From: Desulfothermus okinawensis JCM 13304
Lineage (GTDB): Bacteria > Desulfobacterota > Desulfovibrionia > Desulfovibrionales > Desulfothermaceae
Reading direction: 5' to 3'
DNA length: 60,858 nt
Assembly: GCA_001311565.1 (NCBI GenBank)
Contig: BBBM01000015.1
Span: 1-60,858, forward strand
Below the pieces are notes generated by a model. The model saw nothing but the letters and a program-made list of their open reading frames with translations, was not told the origin of the DNA and made no database searches. Position 1 is the first letter of the stretch, and the number at the start of each line of letters is the position of its first letter. Shown in pieces: positions 51,804-60,858 of this stretch. Position numbers and translations under genes: made by a program.

Positions 51804-53912
51804 ATGGCGAAAGAGGCATTGAAGATCAGATTTGATCTGGGACATCTGTTAAGACAGGGAGACATTTTACTTGCTCTTGGTGTTGCCTGATACTTTTTGT
51901 GATGCTCATTCCCATGCCTCCTTTGTTTCTGGACCTAATGCTTACTCTAAGTATATCCTTTAGCCTGGTTGTGCTTGTAACAGCAATGTTTGTTGAATCA
52001 CCTCTAGACTTTACGGTATTTCCCTCGGTTGTCATGATTGCCACAATGCTCAGGCTTGCTTTAAATGTGGCCACCACAAGGAGGATACTATTATATGGGG
52101 ATCAAGGGTCTTCCGCAGCTGGTAAGGTTATCCAGGCCTTTGGTTTTTTTTGTGGTTGGGGGAAATTATGCCATTGGTCTTGTGGTGTTCTTGATTTTAT
52201 TTGCCTTAAATAAAATGGTTATTGCCCGTGGTATGAAAAGGATTGGTGAAGTGGCCGCCAGGTTTACTTTAGATGCCATGCCAGGAAAGCAGATGTCCAT
52301 TGATGCAGACCTTAATGCTGGAATTATAACTGAGGAAGAGGCCAGAAAGAGGAGGGAAGAGATTAGAAGGGAAGCGGATTTTTATGGAGCTATGGATGGT
52401 GCTGGTAACTTTGTTGAAGGTGATGTGAATGCAGGAATTTTGATTACCTTGATCAATATAATTGGTGGATTTTTTATAGGTGTGTTTCAAAAGGATTTGG
52501 ACTGGTTAACAGCGGCAAAGACATACACTATTCTCACCATAGGTGATGGACTTGTGTCTATTATTCCATCCATTATCATGTCCACTGCAGCGGGTTTTAT
52601 AGTTACTCGCTCTGCTGATCAGGGAAGTCTGGGTTCTGTACTGATTGAGCAGATTACATATAGTTACAGGGCGCTTTTTTTTGGTCTCTTCAATCCTTGT
52701 GATCTTTGGGATGGTTCCAGGTATGCCCACAATTCCTTTCTTTGTCCTGGCTTCACTTGTATGTGGCCTTGGGTTTTTGTCAAAGAAATATGCAAAAAGG
52801 TTGCTTGAAATAACAGAAGAATCAGACAAAAAGGAGAAAGAAAAGATAGAGACCCCAGAAGATGTGAAATCTTTACTTCCTTTAGATACTTTGTCCCTGG
52901 AAGTTGGTTATGGTCTGATACCACTTGTTGATGAACAACAGGATGGAAATTTGCTTGTGAGGATACGGTCAATTAGGAGACAAATAGCCCTTGAGATGGG
53001 GGTTGTTATTCCCTCTATGCATGTTAGAGATAATTTAAATTTAAAGCCAAACCAATATGTGGTTCAGATCAAGGGAAATCCAGTTGCAACTGCAGAAGTT
53101 TTGCCTGATCACTATCTGGCAATGGATCCAGGAGGTGCAAAGAAGAAGATAAAAGGCATTGCTACAAAAGAACCTGCATTTAATTTGCCAGCAATGTGGA
53201 TTACTGAAGAACAAAAAGAGGAGGCAATTTTAGCAGGATACACTGTTGTGGATCCCCCTACCGTGATAGCTACACATTTAAGTGAAATATTTAAAAAAAC
53301 ATCTCCACGAATTCATTGGCAGACAGGAGACCCAGGAACTATTGGATACAGTGGCAAAGCGTGCTCCAAAGGCAGTGGAAGAACTTGTCCCAGATATATT
53401 GCCCCTTGGTACTGTACAAAAAGTACTTCAAAATCTGGTATCAGAAGGTGTGTCCATTAGGGATATGTTATCAATTGTTGAAGCACTGGCTGATTATGGT
53501 ACATCCATAAAAGATCCTGACCAGTTGACTGAATTTGTAAGACAAAAGCTCGCCAGGACGATTGTAACTCCATATTTAAGTAGTAATGGTGTATTAAACG
53601 TAATATCTCTAGACCCTTCTTTAGAAAATATGATAAAAGAGCACATTAGACAGACAGAAGGAGGGAATTATTATTTATCTATGCCTCCACAACTGGCACA
53701 AAAAAATTATAAATGCTATCTCAAATACCTTTGAAAAGGTTCAGGTAAGAGATGGGCAGCCAGTACTTCTAACAGGTATCCAGATTAGGCCCCATTTGGC
53801 AAAGCTGGTAACCAGATTCATTCCATACCTTCCTGTCCTGTCCCATGGAGAAATACCATCAGACGTAAAATTAGAATCTGTAGCAATAGTGAGGTTAAAC
53901 AATGCAAGTTAA
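51804..53912 (+). CDS. flhA: Flagellar export gate protein FlhA
   Basis: Largest export-gate membrane protein, about 700 residues after repair of breaks near 51888, 52146, 52675, 53292 and 53700. Membrane part [20 protein letters not shown] and [26 protein letters not shown]-type loop region [19 protein letters not shown] then [20 protein letters not shown]; cytoplasmic domain [20 protein letters not shown] and [40 protein letters not shown]. It ends overlapping flhF by 11 bases. A 194-base gap before it holds only AT-rich sequence. Confidence 0.95.
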
Positions 53913-54945
53913 GACCTACAGAGGACATTCACATCATGAGATACTCCAGAAAATAAAATTAGAAATGGGAGACAGTGCAATAATTCTCAATACAAAGACA
54001 GAGGAGGTGAATGGTAAAAAAAGTTTATATTGTAATGGCTGCAAAGGACCTGGATACCTCCTCTGAAAAAAAAAGAAAAAAAAGAGCAACCAGGGATTTA
54101 AGACTGAGGAGATCTGGTACAGGGAATGGAAGGAATTTAAAGAGCATATATTTTCCTTATTAAAGGATTCATTGGATATACCTTCACTATCTTCCAGGCA
54201 AAAGGCCGCCATAAGACAATTAGAACTAGAGGGCGTGGGCCAGGATTTTATAGTGAGCTTGATTTCTCTACTCAAGAGAAATGGAAGGTCCTTTATGGAC
54301 ATTTTAAATGGGATGGTTAAGACGGTTTCCATAGATAGTTTATTTAAGTCAAATAAATGTCATGTGATGGTTGGACCACATGGTGTTGGAAAGACCTCCA
54401 CTATCTTAAAATTGGCTTTGAGACTCAAAAGATACAGGCCAGATGCCAAAATCTGCCTGGTTAATGTGGATAACTACCATGGAAAGGGAAAACTCTTTTT
54501 GAAACACTATGCAGAGCTTTCAAATTTTTGTTATAGAGACTTAAATGGACTCAGGGATGCTACTGCCCTAGCGGCAGACCTTGGGGAGTTTGACAGAGTA
54601 TTCATTGATACCCCAGGTCTAAGAAGGGAAATGAATTTAGATTCCTGGTGGGAGGAATCTCCCTTGAGTCTCCTGGATCACCTAAGTGTTCATCTGGTCT
54701 TAAGTCCCCTTTATTCCACCCATCAAATAGATCACTATCTGGCAAAGTTCCTCTCTGACAGGCTTACCTCTCTTATATGGACAAAACTAGATGAAGCATG
54801 TATATTCGGTACCATGATATATACTGCTTTTAAGACCCAACTGCCTATCTCAATGATAACAAGTGGGCCCCAGCTGAAAAATTCAGTTTTACCTGTTGAT
54901 AAAATCAACTTGTGGAATATAGTTTTCAAACACAAAATTTTATAG
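53902..54945 (+). CDS. flhF: Flagellar SRP-type GTPase FlhF
   Basis: Sets flagellar position and number; about 345 residues after repair. N-terminal B domain [19 protein letters not shown] and AIILNTKTE; a basic linker with a long A run (54066-54090); N domain; G domain with P-loop VGPHGVGKTSTILKLALRLK, then ICLVNVDNYH, RVFIDTPGL (G3) and SLIWTKLDEACIFG (G4, T-K-L-D). P-loop G-P-H differs from the more usual G-P-T. Followed by flhG, the antagonist ATPase. Confidence 0.92.
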
Positions 54946-55003
54946 TAAAAGGTAGAAGGATGAAGGTAGAGTTGGATTGTAAAGTCATAAATTGGAGGAT
55001 GTT

Positions 55004-55818
55004 GTGAGCTATTCTGTACCAGGACCTAATATCAATCCCTCCATTTCAGCAAAGATACCCATTGTTGTATCTATAACCTCAGGAAAAGGTGGAGTTGGAA
55101 AGACAAATATATCAGTAAATCTGGCATATCTTCTTGCAAAAAAAGGGTCATAATACCATATTGTTAGACGCAGATTTAGGTTTGGGAAATGTGGACGTGC
55201 TTTTGGGTATCACTCCAAAATTAAATATATTTCACCTGCTTTCAAATGAGATAACCCTGGATAAGGTTTTATATAAAACTGAATACGATTTTTCCATACT
55301 ACCCCGGCTCCTTCAGGTGTACTTGAACTAACAACGCTCTCACCAGGACAGAAATTGGAATTTCTGGACGCACTGGATCCATTGGAAGATAAGTTGGATT
55401 TTTTTTATAGTTGATACTGGGGCAGGAATAAATGACAATGTGCTTTACTTTAATATGGCAACTCAATATAGAATAGTGGTCTTGACCCCGGAACCAACAT
55501 CTCTAACAGACAGCTATGCCCTAATAAAGGTATTAAATCAACAACACAGTATTAATGATTTTTTTATAATTATAAATATGTGTTCAAATAATAAGCAGGC
55601 AAAGGAAGTTTTTAAAAGGTTGTATATGGCTTGTGATCGTTTTTTAAAGGGTGTATCTCTAAATTATCTTGGATATATTCCAAAGGACAGGACGGTAGTT
55701 GATGCAGTGAGATTGCAGGTACCTTTTGCAAAAATTTCCCGAAAGTGTTGCATCCATAGAGTTAAGTAATATTGTAGAGAATTTATTAACTATAAAAAAA
55801 TATAAAAAAATGAAGTAG
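55004..55818 (+). CDS. flhG: MinD-like ATPase FlhG (FleN/YlxH)
   Basis: Negative regulator of flagellar number, partner of FlhF. About 271 residues after repair. Deviant Walker A ITSGKGGVGKTNISVNLAYL; ILLDADLGLGNVDVLLGI; FFIVDTGAGINDNVL (Walker B) and VVLTPEPTSLTDSYALIKV; YLGYIPKDRTVVDAVRLQVP. Start GTG 55004 with GGAGG upstream. Breaks near 55140, 55312, 55400 and 55738. Stop TAG is immediately followed by fliA's ATG. Confidence 0.93.
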
Positions 55819-56614
55819 ATGGGAACATCAAATTCTTTTGGAAAAAAACTCCTATTCCAGGGTCAATGACAGTGGCGGGACTCCACTTAATGGGATATCA
55901 AATTATTTAAATGGAGTGTCCAGTTGGGTGGAATTAGGGTCAAAACTACAGGAACAGGTGGTTGATTCTCTAATCAAGAAGGTCAAGATTATAGCCTATA
56001 GGATCAAGAATAAAGTCCCTGTCAATGTTGAGCTAGACGACCTGATTTCTGCTGGGTGCGTTGGACTAATGGAGGCCCTGAGAAATTTTGATGGTTCCCA
56101 AAATGTAAAATTAGAAACCTTTGTGGAGAATAGGATAAAGGGGGCTATTTTAGATGAACTAAGACGTCAAGATTTTCTCAGTAGGGGACTTAGACGAAAT
56201 GTGAAACTAGTTGAAAATGTAAAGTACAATCTTGAGCAATCCCTGGGACGCGAGCCAACCACTCAAGAAATTTCAAAAGAAACAGGACTTGAAGAGGGAG
56301 ATATAGAAAATCTCCTTGAAATAATAAACAATAATTTGCTTATAAGCATAGATGCTATAAGTCATATCCTAAATAGTGGGGACGATAACCCAGAGACCCT
56401 CCTTGAAAAAAAAGAATTAATTTCTGAGATTTCACATTATATAGAAAAGTTAACAGAAAGAGAGCAAATGGTCTTATCGCTTTATTATGTTGAAGAGCTC
56501 ACAATGAAAGAAGTGGCAGAGGTCTTAAATATAACTGAAGGGAGAGTCTCTCAACTCCACTCCCAGGCCATATCAAAGTTAAAGGAGTTTCTCATAAAAG
56601 GACGAGGTCCATAA
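55819..56614 (+). CDS. fliA: Flagellar sigma factor sigma-28
   Basis: Directs late flagellar genes. About 264 residues; one extra A at 55842-55848 hides the first seven codons (MGTSNSF). Region 2 NVELDDLISAGCVGLMEALR and ENRKGAILDELRRQD-type segment FVENRIKGAILDELR; region 3 EQSLGREPTTQEISKETGLE; region 4 KLTEREQMVLSLYYVEELTM and EVAEVLNITEGRVSQLHSQA. Sits directly behind flhG and overlaps fliL (TAATG), so translation is coupled. Confidence 0.94.
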
Positions 56615-57358
56615 TGGCAGAAGAAAAAGAATTAGAGTTAGATGTAAAGGAGATAGATGAAGAGTTAGACGAGGTTCTATCTGATAAGTCTGAGTCCAGC
56701 CCTGTAGGAGAGATAAAAAAAACTCCATCAAGGCCTGAGCAAAAGGTAGAACTGGATTTAGACGATGCCCCTTTTCTGGAAGAAGAGTTAGAAGAAGAGA
56801 AAAAGGAAGAAGAAGTTAAGCAAGAGATAGAGGAGAAAAAAAAAGAAGAGGTTTCAGAAAAAGAGGAAGAAGACACATCCCTTGGTAGGAAAAAAAAGAT
56901 TATCTTTTTAGGAATTGGAGGGGGAGTTATATTAGTTGCTGCCCTGTTATTTTTTTTCTTTTTCAAAGGAGAGAAAGCCCCTCCAAAGGAAGAAAAAAAA
57001 AGCTCCTGAAAAAAAAATAGAAGTAAAAGAGAAACCTCCTCCACCAAAGCCGCGGGTAGAACAACTCACACTAAGACCTTTTTGGTTGATTATCCAGTGG
57101 CAGATGGCCACAGGTACTTGCATATAACATTGATATTGTCATATGAATCTGGTAGCCTTAGCTGGGAGTTAAATAGAAAGAGAATAGTTATTAGGGATGC
57201 AGTATATTACTATTTAAAAAAATAAGAATTTCGAGTTTTTTTCTAAAAAAAAGAAAATATTCCCCTATTAAAAAAATGATATTTTATCAATAATCAATCA
57301 ATACCTTGTTTATGGAAAGATAAAAAAAATATATTTAAAAGATTATTTGATTGAATAA
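56614..57358 (+). CDS. fliL: FliL-like flagellar stator-associated protein with acidic N-terminal extension
   Basis: About 246 residues after repair of five breaks. Residues 1-90 are strongly acidic (DVKEIDEELDEVLSDKSE, EEELEEEKKEEEVKQEIEEK), unusual for FliL. One membrane helix follows (IIFLGIGGGVILVAALLFFF), then a Pro/Lys linker (EKPPPPKPRVEQ) and a FliL domain: PFLVDYPVADGHRYLHITLI, ELNRKRIVIRDAVYYYLKNK and SIINQYLVYGKIKNIYLKDY. FliL binds the stator around the basal body. Start overlaps fliA's stop. Confidence 0.78.
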
Positions 57359-57369
57359 AAGGTACTAAC

Positions 57370-57691
57370 ATGCCTGGAAATTTTGATTTTTCAGTAGTAA
57401 TATCACAGGTTCCAAGGGTACAAAAGATTCAGGGAGATATTCAAAAGGGTCCTTTTAATTTACAGGAAGGTATTCAAAGGGAAGTTGAAAAAAAAGCAAG
57501 AGATGGTCAACAAAGAGATCGAAGAGTCCTCAAAGGGGAGTAATTTTCAAAAGGTGGGAGGAGATAAAGAAGGAAAAGGTGGGCATGAGGAAAATAGAAA
57601 TAAGAGACGTGGCAAAGACAAAGGGCAAAGTGAAGAACAAAGAGACCTAAAGGACAGAACAAGGGGAAGATTTGTGGATATAAAGGTTTAA
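57370..57691 (+). CDS. Hydrophilic flagellar-operon protein, unknown function
   Basis: About 105 residues after repair of one A run at about 57488. MPGNFDFSVVISQVPRVQKI, then QGDIQKGPFNLQEGIQREVE, and a very basic, disordered-looking tail (GHEENRNKRRGKDKGQSEEQ, DRTRGRFVDIKV). The P-x-V-Q-x-I-Q motif may contact a partner. It lies 11 bases behind fliL and 1 base before the next gene. I do not recognise a named family. Confidence 0.6.
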
Positions 57692-57692
57692 T

Positions 57693-58126
57693 ATGGACTT
57701 GAAGATGCAGATTCCCACATATTTACTTATTATTTCAACAATAATAGAAGTATTTTTACTCACAACAATTATCTTTATTTTTTTACCGTTTAAAAAGATC
57801 TGAAGATTTTCTACTTAGATTAAAACAGTCTCAAAAAGAACTTTTAGACAAATTAAGTTTTAATGAACAAATAGAGAAAGAGCTTGTAAAGAGCTTTGAA
57901 GAGAGGCAGCGGGAACTTATGATTCTAGACTCTAAACTGGAGAAAAAAATTGGGTGAGGCTAGAGAGATTTTAAAACAGCTTGAGGAAGCTTCAAATTCA
58001 CCTAAGGTACTCAAAGAGATAATTATTAGTGGATATAAAAATGGTGAGAGTCTAGAGTCTCTGGCAAAGAGGACCGGGCTTAGTATTGAAGAGATTGAGT
58101 GGATTTTGGAGCAGCAAAACCTATGA
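57693..58126 (+). CDS. DUF2802-like single-pass protein of the flagellar operon
   Basis: About 143 residues after repair of breaks near 57783 and 57945. One N-terminal membrane helix (TYLLIISTIIEVFLLTTIIF), a coiled coil (FLLRLKQSQKELLDKLSFNE, FEERQRELMILDSKLEKK) and a C-terminal HTH-like segment (ESLAKRTGLSIEEIEWILEQ). This matches the plan of DUF2802-type proteins found beside motility genes. Its stop overlaps the next gene's start (ATGA). Confidence 0.62.
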
Positions 58127-58421
58127 AAATTAGGAGACAAAAGTCCTTTAACAATCTTATATACTTTTCCCCTGATGAAACCAGGGTAAAAAAAGTTTAG
58201 AAAAAGATATAAGGTAGGCGATAGGTTAAGGGCAAAAGTGTTAAAGCTAATTGACAAAAAAAAGGGCAGTTATCCAAATAGATGAAGTGAAATTAATAGC
58301 CCTACTTAAGGACAACATTGGAGCTAGTGATTTTGTTTTGTTAGAAGTAAAACAATTATATCCCCACATTATTTTAAAACACGCAAAAGATTCAGACCAG
58401 GGTATTAGTCTTTACATTTAA
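58123..58421 (+). CDS. Small conserved-looking protein of the flagellar operon, unknown function
   Basis: About 97 residues after repair of breaks near 58190 and 58258. Basic start MKIRRQKSFNNLIYFSPDET, then a beta-rich core: YKVGDRLRAKVLKLIDKKRA, VIQIDEVKLIALLKDN. The core resembles the short OB-like domain found at the end of some FliK-type hook-length proteins, but this is only a resemblance. Translationally coupled to the gene before it and 3 bases from dus. Confidence 0.55.
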
Positions 58422-58424
58422 CCC

Positions 58425-59421
58425 ATGACAGATTTGATAATATCTCCCAACCATCCATGGCTTGCCCCCCTTGCGGGATACAGCGATCTGCCTTTTAGAC
58501 TCCTTTGCAGAAAACTTGGCTGTTATGTTACAGTCACAGAGATGGTGAGTGCAAAGGGACTTTTTTATAATTTTGATAATACAATGAAGTACATAGAGAC
58601 AACAAAAGAAGATTCTCCCCTGATTGTTCAACTTTTTGGTGAAGATCCATATAGTATTGGCCGTGCTGTTTCTATTCTTCTAAGTATGGGTTATAGATAC
58701 TTTGATCTGAATGCTGGCTGTCCAGTTAAAAAGGTTACAAAGACAGGGGGTGGTGCTGCCCTTTTAAAAGATATTGGAAGACTTAAAGATATCTTAATGA
58801 GTATGGTAGATGCTGCAGGGCAGATAGAGTTGGTGTAAAGATCAGATTGGGATGGAATAAAGATAATCCAGTGTATCTTAAGGTAGGGGAAATTGCCAGT
58901 AAGCTAAAGATTAGGTGGATAGGGTGTCATCCAGGTTCGCCAAACAGGGATTTTCTGGTAAGGCAGATTGGGAGTGTATAAGAAAGTTAAAGGCAAATTG
59001 TGATGTTCCTGTAATAGCTTCAGGAGATCTATTTTCAGCCCAAGACGCAGTAAATTGTATTATAAATACACAGGCAGACTCCATAATGTTTGCCAGAGGA
59101 GCACTTAGAGACCCTCTGGTTTTTAAAGAATATAAAGTGCTTTTAAATTTAAGGTGCAATGACCAAAATTCAATGTCCAAACCTGATGAATTAAGAGTAA
59201 GAAGGAATAAGCAATTAAAAATCCATGTTATCAGGACTCACATAGAGCTTATCAGGGAATTTGGCAGGGATAAAAATCCCATATATAGATTAAGGGGAAT
59301 TTTGGCCAGATACATACGAGGTTTTGACAGATCTAAGGCCTTTAGGGAAATGGCGGTTAAATTGAATTCATGGGATGATATAGAGAGATTACTTAAAATG
59401 TTAGAGGAGGATATAAGGTGA
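58425..59421 (+). CDS. dus: tRNA-dihydrouridine synthase
   Basis: FMN enzyme reducing uridines in the D-loop, about 330 residues after repair of breaks near 58825 and 58925. WLAPLAGYSDLPFRLLCRKL, TEMVSAKGL, PLIVQLFGEDP, FDLNAGCPVKKVTKTGGGAA (catalytic Cys in N-x-G-C-P), AKQGFSGKADWECIRKLK, DVPVIASGDLFSAQDAVN and IMFARGALRDPLVF. A short stretch (RCNDQNSMSKPDE, 59155-59193) is coded by heptad-like repeat DNA. Which uridine is modified is not clear. GTG of ispH overlaps the stop. Confidence 0.9.
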
Positions 59422-60265
59422 ATATTATCAGGGGAAAACGGGCTGGATTCTGTATGGGAGTTGGTCTTGCCCTGAAAAAGTTAGATGAGGCCATAAAAAG
59501 GTACCCATTAAAAAAAAATATATACCCTGGGACCAATAATACACAATCCACAGGTGGTGGATATATATTTGAGAAAGGGAGTGGTCCCAATAGAAGATGT
59601 ATCAAGTATTGGGCCAGATGATGTGGTGGTTATTCGGGCACATGGAGTACCAAAACAGTTGTATAAACAGCTTCAAGAAAAGGGGGCAAAGATAATAGAT
59701 GCAACATGCCCAAAAGTAAAAAAAGGCCCAGAGGCTGATTGAACAATATTCTTTAGAGAGAATTTTGCTTTTGTTTGGGGAAAAGGAGCATCCAGAAGTA
59801 AAGGGACTCTTAAGTCATGCCTTATGTAAGGGGATAGTTTTTTCTTCAATTGAGGAACTTAAATCAATTAGTTTGGATTTAGATAAGAACTATTTTTTGG
59901 CCTCTCAGACCACCCAGGAGAGACAGGAATTTATAGAAATTGTAAGTTTTTTAAAAAAATAGATTTGGGAAAGATTTTCCTATTCTAGATACAATTTGTG
60001 ATGCAACTAGGTTGAGACAAGAAGAGGCAATAGAAATAGCCAAAAATTCAGATGTGGTAATAGTTATTGGTGGATACAATAGTGGAAATACAAGGAGCTG
60101 CTCCAGGTTGTAAGGGCGACAAGAACAGAATGCTATCACATAGAGACTATACATGATATCAGCAGGGAAATGATTGAGGGAAAAAATATAATTGGTCTAA
60201 CTGCTGGGGCCTCTACCCCTGAATTTATCATTGAACAAGTGGAAAAATATCTCGAAAGTTTTTAA
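59418..60265 (+). CDS. ispH: 4-Hydroxy-3-methylbut-2-enyl diphosphate reductase
   Basis: Last step of the MEP isoprenoid pathway; [4Fe-4S] enzyme of about 280 residues after repair. Cluster cysteines: KRAGFCMGVGLALKK, IIDATCPKVKKAQ and LDTICDATRLRQEEA; also IRAHGVPKQLYKQLQEKG, SQTTQERQEFIE and GLTAGASTPEFIIEQVEKYL. The start is GTG 59418, overlapping dus's stop. Breaks near 59512, 59720, 59957 and 60095-60110. Confidence 0.93.
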
Positions 60266-60274
60266 GCAAGATTT

Positions 60275-60326
60275 TTATCCCTCCTTGTGGCACACAATTT
60301 GATATTTTTGTAACAAGGAGGGATAA
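60275..60326 (+). promoter_or_regulatory. Hairpin sequestering the Shine-Dalgarno of the last gene
   Basis: TTATCCCTCCTTGT (60275-60288) and ACAAGGAGGGATAA (60313-60326) are perfect 14-base reverse complements around a 24-base loop. The 3' arm contains AAGGAGGG, and the start codon follows at 60328. In a transcript reading through from ispH the ribosome binding site would be fully paired. There is no T run behind the stem, so it is not an intrinsic terminator. Confidence 0.8.
60288..60303 (+). promoter_or_regulatory. Sigma-54-like promoter in the hairpin loop
   Basis: TGGCACACAATTTGAT matches TGGCACG-N4-TTGCW with correct spacing and two mismatches (A for G, and A for C in the minus-12 GC). 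Start of transcription would fall at about 60313, the first base of the 3' hairpin arm. Confidence 0.4.
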
Positions 60327-60327
60327 G

Positions 60328-60843
60328 ATGAAATTTTTACCTACCAATATAAACTTAAACACCCAACAATTTAATTCAAAAATTAAAATCAAACTTGATT
60401 CAAACCTGTCTTGTCTTAATTCCCATCCTACATTTTCAAATCAACTGGATCTTCTTTTGACAACATCCTCTCAGGGAAAACCAAAAATGGATAAAGAAAC
60501 AAATGGGGAAGATTTACCCCTGGTATTTTTACTTTTATCACTGATTAATTCCAATGAAAGTTTCTCTAAAAATGATTTAATAAAACAGATGAAAAATAAT
60601 GATTTAGATGGTATTAAGAAGATGATGCATGGTGAAATAGGAAAACTTATTGACATGTTAAAAAAAAGGTGTTTCCGATGACCCAAAATTAAATGAGCTT
60701 ATTATAAAGCTACAGAAATACCTAAGTTCGAATGATTGTGAGTGTAAATTAATGACTAAGGATTTAAATAGTTTTATGGGAAGGCTTTTGCAAGATGATA
60801 TCCATGAAAATAATAACCATAAAGAAAATGATATTTTTTTTTA
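60328..60843 (+). CDS. Unidentified protein, possibly flagellar, end uncertain
   Basis: About 170 residues after repair of one A run at about 60660. Asn/Lys-rich start MKFLPTNINLNTQQFNSKIK, a helical middle (PLVFLLLSLINSNESFSKND, MMHGEIGKLIDMLKKGVSDD) and a C-terminal segment with a paired Cys (SSNDCECKLMTKDLNSFMG). No domain recognised. The strong AAGGAGGG site lies in a hairpin. TAA at 60841-60843 ends the frame as written, but it follows a run of nine Ts; if that run is one too long, the frame leaves the window open. Confidence 0.55.
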
Positions 60844-60858
60844 ATGTAAATGTAAATG

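Noticed and set aside
60275-60326. Intrinsic terminator of ispH
   Set aside because: The stem is strong but no T run follows; the 3' arm is the next gene's ribosome binding site.

Overview
The window is AT-rich DNA from an anaerobic, motile bacterium, most likely a sulfate- or sulfur-metabolising member of Desulfobacterota (the old Deltaproteobacteria). That placement is inferred from gene content: lactate oxidation through Lut/Glc-type iron-sulfur dehydrogenases with a TRAP transporter, a 2-hydroxyacyl-CoA dehydratase-type radical enzyme system, pyruvoyl arginine decarboxylase with agmatinase and a deoxyhypusine-synthase-like enzyme, NtrC-family regulation and a full flagellar export block. 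I saw no insertion sequence, CRISPR array, rRNA or tRNA gene.

A key caveat is that most genes longer than about 400 bases are broken by one or more frameshifts, including essential ones (rpoD, dnaG, fusA, argS, mutS2). Nearly every break lies at an A or T run of 6-9 bases and is healed by removing one base, less often two. I read these as base-calling errors in long homopolymers, not pseudogenes. CDS coordinates below therefore span the whole reconstructed gene from first start to last stop, across the frameshifts, and protein lengths are approximate.

Layout: 1-2.5 kb, tail of a coiled-coil membrane protein, then DedA, a TrmN6-type methyltransferase and LysO on the minus strand. 2.6-9.8 kb, aspartate aminotransferase, a histidine kinase / NtrC-type regulator pair and a large MrfA-MrfB-like helicase-nuclease fusion. 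9.9-13.1 kb, fabD, argS and a SPOR protein. 13.2-16.0 kb, a polyamine module (arginine to agmatine to putrescine, then a DHS-like enzyme). 16.0-20.9 kb, DUF2283, queF, a core-MetE-like protein, an RNA methyltransferase, an RdgC-like fragment, a cysteine-cluster protein and CvpA. 20.9-30.1 kb, a divergent lactate regulon: regulator, GlcF, GlcD and TRAP genes on the minus strand, LutC and a LutB-LutA fusion on the plus strand, with operator-like palindromes in the shared promoter region. 30.2-36.1 kb, mazG, a Mut7-C RNase and a four-gene dehydratase-type cluster. 36.3-46.7 kb, housekeeping genes (EF-G, rsmA, HU, S21, mutS2, dnaG, rpoD). 46.7-49.5 kb, a secreted nuclease, a PAP2 phosphatase and a thiolase. 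49.7-58.4 kb, fliR-flhB-flhA-flhF-flhG-fliA-fliL and three small genes. 58.4 kb to the end, dus, ispH and an unidentified protein whose ribosome binding site is buried in a perfect hairpin.

The most unusual structure is a family of degenerate seven-base-period repeats filling many intergenic gaps. They are built from four modules in a fixed order, sit directly behind stop codons (sometimes supplying the stop) and have twice entered reading frames. The second notable signal is the 14 bp hairpin at 60275-60326 that sequesters a Shine-Dalgarno sequence while carrying a sigma-54-like promoter in its loop.
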